Origin: Streptomyces pactum
GTDB lineage: Bacteria > Actinomycetota > Actinomycetes > Streptomycetales > Streptomycetaceae
Direction: 5' to 3'
Assembly: GCF_002005225.1 (NCBI RefSeq)
Contig: NZ_CP019724.1
Span: forward strand, 4,791,501-4,855,500
Length of the DNA stretch: 64,000 nt
Made by a program: the position numbers and the translations under genes. The notes under the pieces are model-generated. The model saw only the letters and a program-made list of their open reading frames with translations, made no database searches and was not told where the DNA came from. Position 1 is the first letter of the stretch; each line of letters opens with the position of its first letter. Shown one piece after another: positions 59,543 to 64,000 of the stretch.

Positions 59543-60673
59543 GTGAGTACCACCGCCTCCGACGCCGCCACGCGCGCCGCTCAGATCCTCGCCCGCCCGG
59601 CCACCATCAACGGCCTGACCGTCCCGAACCGCATCGCGATGGCCCCGATGACCCGGATGTTCTCGCCGGGCGGCATCCCCGGCGAGGACGTGGTCTCGTA
59701 CTACTCCCGCCGCGCCGCCGCCGGCGTCGGTCTGATCGTCACCGAGGGCACCTACGTCGGCCACGACTCCGCCGGGCAGAGCGACCGCGTGCCGCGCTTC
59801 CACGGCGAGGAGCAACTGGCCGGCTGGGCGAAGGTCGCCGAGGCGGTGCACGCGGCGGGGGGCACGATCGTGCCGCAGCTCTGGCACATCGGCATGGTCC
59901 GCAAGCAGGGCGAGCCGCCCTTCGCGGACGCCCCCGCCGTCGGCCCCTCCGGCCTGCGCATCGGCGAGGACGAGGTCACCGGCAAGGCGATGACCCAGCG
60001 CGACCTGGACGACGTCATCGGCGCCTTCGCGGAGGCCGCCGCGGCCGCCGAGCGCATCGGCTTCGACGGCGTGGAGATCCACGGCGCCCACGGCTACCTG
60101 GTCGACCAGTTCCTGTGGGCGGGCACCAACCGCCGCACCGACGCCTACGGCGGCGACCCGGTGGCCCGCACCCGCTTCGCCGCCGAGATCGTGGCCGCCG
60201 TACGGGAGAAGGTCTCGGCCGAGTTCCCCGTGATCTTCCGCTACTCCCAGTGGAAGCAGGAGGCCTACGGCGCCCGCCTCGCCGAGACCCCCGAGGAGCT
60301 GGAAGCGATCCTCGCCCCGCTCGCCTCGGCCGGCGTCGACGCCTTCCACGCCTCCACCCGCCGCTACTGGCAGCCCGAGTTCGACGATTCCGACCTCAAC
60401 CTCGCCGGTTGGACCAAGAAGCTCACCGGCAGGACCGCCATCACGGTCGGCTCGGTCGGCCTGGAGGGCGAGTTCACCGACTCCTTCCAGGGCGTGGGCG
60501 CGGCGCTCGGCAGCCTCGACAACCTCCTGGACCGGTTCGAGCGCGACGAGTTCGACATGGTCGCCATCGGCCGCGCGCTGCTCCAGGACCCGCAGTGGGC
60601 CCGTAAGGTGCTGGCCGGCCGCTTCGACGAGCTGGCGCCGTTCGACGCGGAGTCGTTGAAGACCCTTAGCTGA
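59543..60673 (+). CDS. Old Yellow Enzyme-family NADH:flavin oxidoreductase (alkene reductase)
   Basis: A 376-aa FMN-dependent ene-reductase from GTG 59543 (AAAGGAG upstream). The TIM-barrel signatures are AMAPMTRMFSPGGIPGEDVV, GLIVTEGTYVGHDSAGQSD, PQLWHIGM, the substrate-binding FDGVEIHGAHGYLVDQFLW, and TNRRTDAYGGDP. The phosphate-binding C terminus is FDMVAIGRALLQDPQWARKV. Such enzymes reduce activated C=C bonds of electrophiles and act in redox-stress defence. The physiological substrate is unknown. Monocistronic, with a probable operator in front. Confidence 0.93.
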   Translation: MSTTASDAATRAAQILARPATINGLTVPNRIAMAPMTRMFSPGGIPGEDVVSYYSRRAAAGVGLIVTEGTYVGHDSAGQSDRVPRFHGEEQLAGWAKVAEAVHAAGGTIVPQLWHIGMVRKQGEPPFADAPAVGPSGLRIGEDEVTGKAMTQRDLDDVIGAFAEAAAAAERIGFDGVEIHGAHGYLVDQFLWAGTNRRTDAYGGDPVARTRFAAEIVAAVREKVSAEFPVIFRYSQWKQEAYGARLAETPEELEAILAPLASAGVDAFHASTRRYWQPEFDDSDLNLAGWTKKLTGRTAITVGSVGLEGEFTDSFQGVGAALGSLDNLLDRFERDEFDMVAIGRALLQDPQWARKVLAGRFDELAPFDAESLKTLS

Positions 60674-60902
60674 CCCGGCCCGCCCCGGCCCGCCCCGCCC
60701 CGGCCTGATCCGGTCGCGCACCGCGAGGGAGGCCCGGTTCGCTGGCGTACGCCTTCGGACCGCCGCCCCCGCGGGAACCCGGCGTTGCCGGCGTCGCCGA
60801 CGCCCTGGGCCAGGCGGGCGGGCGGGGCGGACGTCGGTGCAGGCAGCGGCGTAGCCCTGGCCGCTCGGTGTCCGGTGCCCAGGCCGCCGTCAGGCGACGG
60901 CT

Positions 60903-61263
60903 TCAGTCCCAGTACGTCTCGTGGGTCAGCCGGTTTCCCTGTCCGTCGAAGGTGTCGACGGACGCGATGGTCTCCCCGTCGGCGACGGGCAGGGCGAACG
61001 CGCGGTACGAGGTCCCCGGCAGCGTCACCACCTCGGCGGTACGGACCGTACCGCCGTCGAGAGTCAACCGGGCCGTGGCCGTACCCGGAGCGGGGTTGCC
61101 GACGAAGATCCGGGTCCCGGACGTGCCCTTGCCGGACAGACCGTGCAGCCCGGCGCCTTCGACGAAGTCGTCCCGTCCGTCCACGACGGCGCAACCCGCC
61201 CACGGCCCCGCCTGGTGATCGACCTGGACCCCGCCGATGAACACCCGCTGACAGAGCAGCGAG
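60903..61263. repeat. 361-bp duplicated block, copy 1
   Basis: Matches 62424-62784 with a single difference that I can find (C versus T near 61206/62727). The block ends exactly at the stop codon on one side and inside the CQRVF coding segment on the other. Confidence 0.92.
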
Positions 61264-61802
61264 AGGCCCTCCGGCCGGGAACCGCCGCCGAAGCCGGAGC
61301 TCCCGTCGGCGTCGCGGTCGGCCTTGTCGCCGGTGTCGGCGTCAGCGGAGGGATAGCCGACCGGTGCGTCCGGGTAGAACGTCAGCGTCACCGACCACTC
61401 CTTGCCGTCTATGCTGCCGGAGCGGACCACCCTGCTGCGTTCTCCGGCTTCCAGCGCGTCGGGAACCGGTGATTCGGAGGGGGGCGAGGCCGCGGGGCGC
61501 GGGCCGGCGTCCTGCGGCGGGCCGGACAGAAGCGGCAGGACGACGGCTGCCGTGACCGCGGCCACCAGTACCCCGGCCGCCGCGTTCACGGTGGTGCGGC
61601 GCGACCTCCGGGCACGGGCACCGTCCAGGATGGCCTGCACAGGTGCTGGTCCGGGCGTCTTCCGCCCGGCCGCCCGGGCCAGCGCATGCCGCACATCCTG
61701 TGCGGAATCGGCAGCGTGCGGTGGGTTGAGCCGGTCCGGCACGGAAGCGTCCGTGGCACTCGAGGCGTCCGGTTGTCCGCCGGGTGTGTGGGAGGCGGTC
61801 AT
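60903..61802 (-). CDS. Membrane protein coupled to an ECF sigma factor (possible anti-sigma-like partner)
   Basis: A 299-aa protein from ATG 61802, overlapping the sigma-factor stop by 4 nt. Residues 1-~70 are cytoplasmic (NPPHAADSAQDVRHALARAA; ARRSRR). One helix follows at ~72-93 (NAAAGVLVAAVTAAVVLPLL). The exported part starts SGSIDGKEWSVTLTFYP and continues to a ~120-residue C-terminal domain (CQRVFIGGVQVDHQAGPWAG; PGTATARLTLDGGTVRT; GETIASVDTFDGQGNRLTHE) whose DNA is nearly identical to that of the gene at 62424-63113. There is no zinc-finger ZAS motif. Sensor/anti-sigma function is inferred from operon position and topology. Confidence 0.85.
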   Translation of the reverse strand: MTASHTPGGQPDASSATDASVPDRLNPPHAADSAQDVRHALARAAGRKTPGPAPVQAILDGARARRSRRTTVNAAAGVLVAAVTAAVVLPLLSGPPQDAGPRPAASPPSESPVPDALEAGERSRVVRSGSIDGKEWSVTLTFYPDAPVGYPSADADTGDKADRDADGSSGFGGGSRPEGLSLLCQRVFIGGVQVDHQAGPWAGCAVVDGRDDFVEGAGLHGLSGKGTSGTRIFVGNPAPGTATARLTLDGGTVRTAEVVTLPGTSYRAFALPVADGETIASVDTFDGQGNRLTHETYWD

Positions 61803-62401
61803 GCGGCACCTCCTAGATCCGCGCGGTCGTGCGATGTCAGCGCGGGGTGCGCCCTCAGCTTGGCGAGAGCGCGGGAAGCCTGGCTCTTGACCGTGCCGGG
61901 CGTGCACCCGAGGGTCCGTGCCACCTCGTCCTCCCCGAGGTCCTCCCAATAACGGAGGACGACCACAGCGCGTTGCCGTTCGGGGAGTTCGGCCAGGGCC
62001 TCCATCAGCACGTTGCGCTCCTCCAGACGTTCGGTCTCGCCGGACCGCTGCGGACGGTCCGGAAGCAGAGGGGTGAGCAGGTGGACGACCCGTCTGCGGC
62101 GGTGGCGGCTGCGGTTGTTGTTCACCAGCGCGCGCCGTACATAGGCGCCGGCGTCCTCCCGTCGCACCCGGTCCCACCGCGCGTACACCTTGATCAGGGT
62201 CGTTTGCACCAGATCTTCCGCCTCGTGGAAATCCCCGGTCAGCATGTAGGCGGTCTTGACCAGGCGGCTCCAGTAGGCCGAGGCGAACGCCGTAAAATCG
62301 TCTTCGGCGGCGAGGGCCGGTCCGATGTGCACGAAGGGTCTGTCCCTGCGGGTGTGTGGGCGGGCAGGAGGTACGGTCTGGTCCCCGGGTGCGGGCGGCA
62401 C
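61799..62401 (-). CDS. SigE-type ECF RNA polymerase sigma factor
   Basis: A ~200-aa group-4 sigma factor. Region 2: FTAFASAYWSRLVKTAYMLT, DFHEAEDLVQTTLIKVYARW, YVRRALVNNNRSRHRR. Region 4: LPERQRAVVVLRYWEDLGED, LGCTPGTVKSQASRALAKLR. It belongs to the actinobacterial SigE-like (SACE_1326-type) group, whose genes are regularly followed by a membrane protein without a ZAS motif. GTG 62401 is the longest start. GTG 62332 (VHIGPALAAEDD) is better placed relative to family members. It lies 22 nt after the upstream secreted paralogue and overlaps the downstream membrane gene, forming a three-gene operon. Confidence 0.93.
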   Translation of the reverse strand: MPPAPGDQTVPPARPHTRRDRPFVHIGPALAAEDDFTAFASAYWSRLVKTAYMLTGDFHEAEDLVQTTLIKVYARWDRVRREDAGAYVRRALVNNNRSRHRRRRVVHLLTPLLPDRPQRSGETERLEERNVLMEALAELPERQRAVVVLRYWEDLGEDEVARTLGCTPGTVKSQASRALAKLRAHPALTSHDRADLGGAA

Positions 62402-62423
62402 CCGGGGACCGGGGACCGGCGGG

Positions 62424-62784
62424 TCAGTCCCAGTACGTCTCGTGGGTCAGCCGGTTTCCCTGTCCGTCGAAGGTGTCGACGGACGCGATGGTCTCCCCGT
62501 CGGCGACGGGCAGGGCGAACGCGCGGTACGAGGTCCCCGGCAGCGTCACCACCTCGGCGGTACGGACCGTACCGCCGTCGAGAGTCAACCGGGCCGTGGC
62601 CGTACCCGGAGCGGGGTTGCCGACGAAGATCCGGGTCCCGGACGTGCCCTTGCCGGACAGACCGTGCAGCCCGGCGCCTTCGACGAAGTCGTCCCGTCCG
62701 TCCACGACGGCGCAACCCGCCCACGGTCCCGCCTGGTGATCGACCTGGACCCCGCCGATGAACACCCGCTGACAGAGCAGCGAG
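62424..62784. repeat. 361-bp duplicated block, copy 2
   Basis: Counterpart of 60903-61263 in direct orientation, offset by 1,521 bp. Sequence outside the block is only distantly similar, which is typical of gene conversion. Confidence 0.92.
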
Positions 62785-63113
62785 GGATCCACGGGCCGGG
62801 AGCCACCGAAGCCGGAGGTCCAGTCATCGGAGGGGAAGCCCTCCGGAACCTCCGGATAGAACTGCAGCGTCACCGACCACTCCTTGCCGTCGATGATTCC
62901 GGAGCCGGCGGAACGGGTCACGCTCCGCTGTTCCCCGTCCTGCGTGTGGCGAGTCGGGTGCTGGTCCCCCTGCACGGCTGACTGCGTCCGCAGCCCCTTG
63001 CCGGACGCGTCACCGGACCAGTCGTCGGCCGCCCAGGCACCGGCTACCGGTGTACTGACCACGATGGCGACCGCGCCGACGGCGACCGCGAGCTTCTTGA
63101 TGCTGCTGGACAC
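62424..63113 (-). CDS. Secreted paralogue of the sigma-linked membrane protein
   Basis: A 229-aa protein from GTG 63113 with TAGGAG upstream. The signal peptide KKLAVAVGAVAIVVSTPVAG has a cleavage site near AWA-ADD, and no membrane anchor remains. The mature part first resembles the neighbour (IIDGKEWSVTLQFYPEVPEG, SGFGGSRP) with many substitutions, then from CQRVF to the stop is practically the same DNA. It has no enzymatic motif. It is the first gene of the sigma operon. As a soluble version of the partner's exported domain it could compete for or relay the same signal (inference). Confidence 0.85.
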   Translation of the reverse strand: MSSSIKKLAVAVGAVAIVVSTPVAGAWAADDWSGDASGKGLRTQSAVQGDQHPTRHTQDGEQRSVTRSAGSGIIDGKEWSVTLQFYPEVPEGFPSDDWTSGFGGSRPVDPSLLCQRVFIGGVQVDHQAGPWAGCAVVDGRDDFVEGAGLHGLSGKGTSGTRIFVGNPAPGTATARLTLDGGTVRTAEVVTLPGTSYRAFALPVADGETIASVDTFDGQGNRLTHETYWD

Positions 63114-63281
63114 GTTGCTCCTACGGGAAGTGGGGTCGATGGACCGGAGGGCGCCTCTCCATCCACTCCTACTCCCGTTGCCGGCCTGGGGGTTGCACGC
63201 GGCGCCAGATCTCCGCGTACGCGTGTGGGCGATCGCGTGTTCCGGCTCCGGGTCGTGCTGCCGTCCCTGTGCGTCGATCCG

Positions 63282-63590
63282 GTGACCGGCGCGAGCGGCG
63301 AGCCGTTCGCCCTGGTGGACCTGGGCCGGTGCAACGTCCGTGTCGCCGAGCGGCCGGCGTCGGTGGTGCGGGGTGAGCGGCCGGCGGTCGGGACGCATGC
63401 CGTGGACGCGCGGGACGGGCGCGTGGGGGAGGTGATGGCGCATGTCGGCGGCGGTGTGCGGCTGCGGCCGGTCGGCGGGGGCCGGGAGTGGGACTGCCCG
63501 AAGGGGGCGGTGGTGGACGCGCAGCCGGAGGAAGTGATGCGGGCCCGGCTGCGCAGGACCAACCACGAGAGCGTCCGGGGTCAGTGCCTA
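63282..63590 (+). CDS. Small hypothetical protein, C terminus possibly degraded
   Basis: The plus strand reads VDARDGRVGEVMAHVGGGVR then LRPVGGGREWDCP and RLRRTNHESVRG, a pattern I associate with short, conserved Streptomyces hypothetical proteins of ~70-80 residues. No stop follows at the usual place: the frame continues antisense through the TetR gene to the window end, and a TAG at 63588 is one frame off. GTG 63282 is one of several possible starts. It may be a damaged gene. Confidence 0.4.
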
Positions 63591-64000
63591 GTCCGGCGCC
63601 ACGATCCGTTCGACCGCCGCCGCCACCAGCTCGTCGCGCTCGGCCGGGGTGAGCACGTCCGGCAGTGTGAGCTGTTCGACGATCAGCCAGTTCAGGGCCA
63701 GGTAGAGGAGCTTGACGGCCGTCGCGTCGCCGGGGAGGCCGGACGCCTCGTGGTAGGAGACGTTGGCGGCGAGGTCGGCGCGGACGCGTTCGGTGAGGAC
63801 GGCGCGCAGCTCGGGGCGGCGGGTGGCCTCCAGGCGGAGTTCCAGGAGGGCGAGATAGCCGGTGCGGAACGACGCGACGCGGTCGACCAGTTCGCGCATC
63901 AGGACGACGTAGGTCTCCCGGTCGCGGCCGGCCGACCGCTGGCGGGCGATCGTGGCCTCGTCCGGGTGGAGCCGCTCGTAGACGCGGGCGCCGGCCTGGG
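63588..64000 (-). CDS. TetR-family regulator, C-terminal part (5' end outside window)
   Basis: The frame is open to the window edge and ends at 63588. Visible residues include YERLHPDEATIARQR, DRETYVVLMRELVDRVASFR, GYLALLELRLEATRRPELRA and VKLLYLALNWLIVEQLTLPD, the ligand/dimer domain of TetR regulators. The DNA-binding part lies beyond the window. An internal ATG at 63899 is not the true start, since the homologous sequence continues upstream of it. Confidence 0.85.
   Translation of the reverse strand, partial: QAGARVYERLHPDEATIARQRSAGRDRETYVVLMRELVDRVASFRTGYLALLELRLEATRRPELRAVLTERVRADLAANVSYHEASGLPGDATAVKLLYLALNWLIVEQLTLPDVLTPAERDELVAAAVERIVAPD

Overview
The window is high-GC actinomycete DNA, almost certainly a Streptomyces chromosome core close to S. 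coelicolor. The evidence is third-codon GC bias, frequent GTG/TTG starts, a canonical parS palindrome, a CIRCE-controlled orphan groEL, DasR-like sites in front of nagK-nagA, and a CdgB-type diguanylate cyclase. From memory, not from a search, the gene order resembles S. coelicolor A3(2) around SCO4251-SCO4300.

Region 1 (1-28,698) is one side of a contractile injection system (CIS) locus. A minus-strand operon runs off the left edge: sheath (6444-4843), tube (4765-4319), a tail-assembly-like protein, a 52-residue DUF6760-type protein, and a very long Pro/Ala-rich protein with about 23 PVQR-type motifs, truncated by the window. Divergent from it lie a 1,838-aa giant protein, a DUF4157/eCIS-core-like protein with HEASH and an unassigned C-terminal domain (candidate cargo), and an Ig-like/TM/ricin-lectin membrane protein. 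Facing these on the minus strand are a degenerate-receiver LuxR regulator, a DUF4255 (Pvc16-type cap) protein and the AAA+ ATPase. A 1,254-aa LAL-type LuxR regulator with a TTA codon and a repetitive insert follows. A second giant protein (1,713 aa), paralogous to the first and on the opposite strand, closes the module. Three accessory proteins share an N-terminal LLxLQxxAGNxA motif.

Region 2 (28,700-42,600) is a patchwork of housekeeping and accessory genes: an APH-like kinase, two FAD oxidoreductases, a DHA2 exporter, a pentapeptide-repeat protein, a TetR/zinc-alcohol dehydrogenase pair with operators, an M1 peptidase lipoprotein, TerD, ArfB, GNAT and flavin reductase. It carries two gene fusions that look like deletion scars (GNAT/Nudix and histidine kinase/response regulator), a parS site, and several GC-rich minisatellites in intergenic gaps.

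Region 3 (42,600-60,700) is conserved core. It holds cdgB, amino-sugar catabolism (PfkB-type kinase, nagA, nagK) with an orphan solute-binding protein, trehalose synthesis (otsB, otsA), gpgS, a SAM-I riboswitch-thrC-sulfur-carrier unit, a cold-shock protein, groEL2 with CIRCE, and an Old Yellow Enzyme-type reductase.

Region 4 (60,700-64,000) holds an ECF sigma factor between two proteins whose last ~120 codons are virtually identical at DNA level, which points to recent gene conversion. A small hypothetical gene and the C-terminal part of a TetR regulator end the window.
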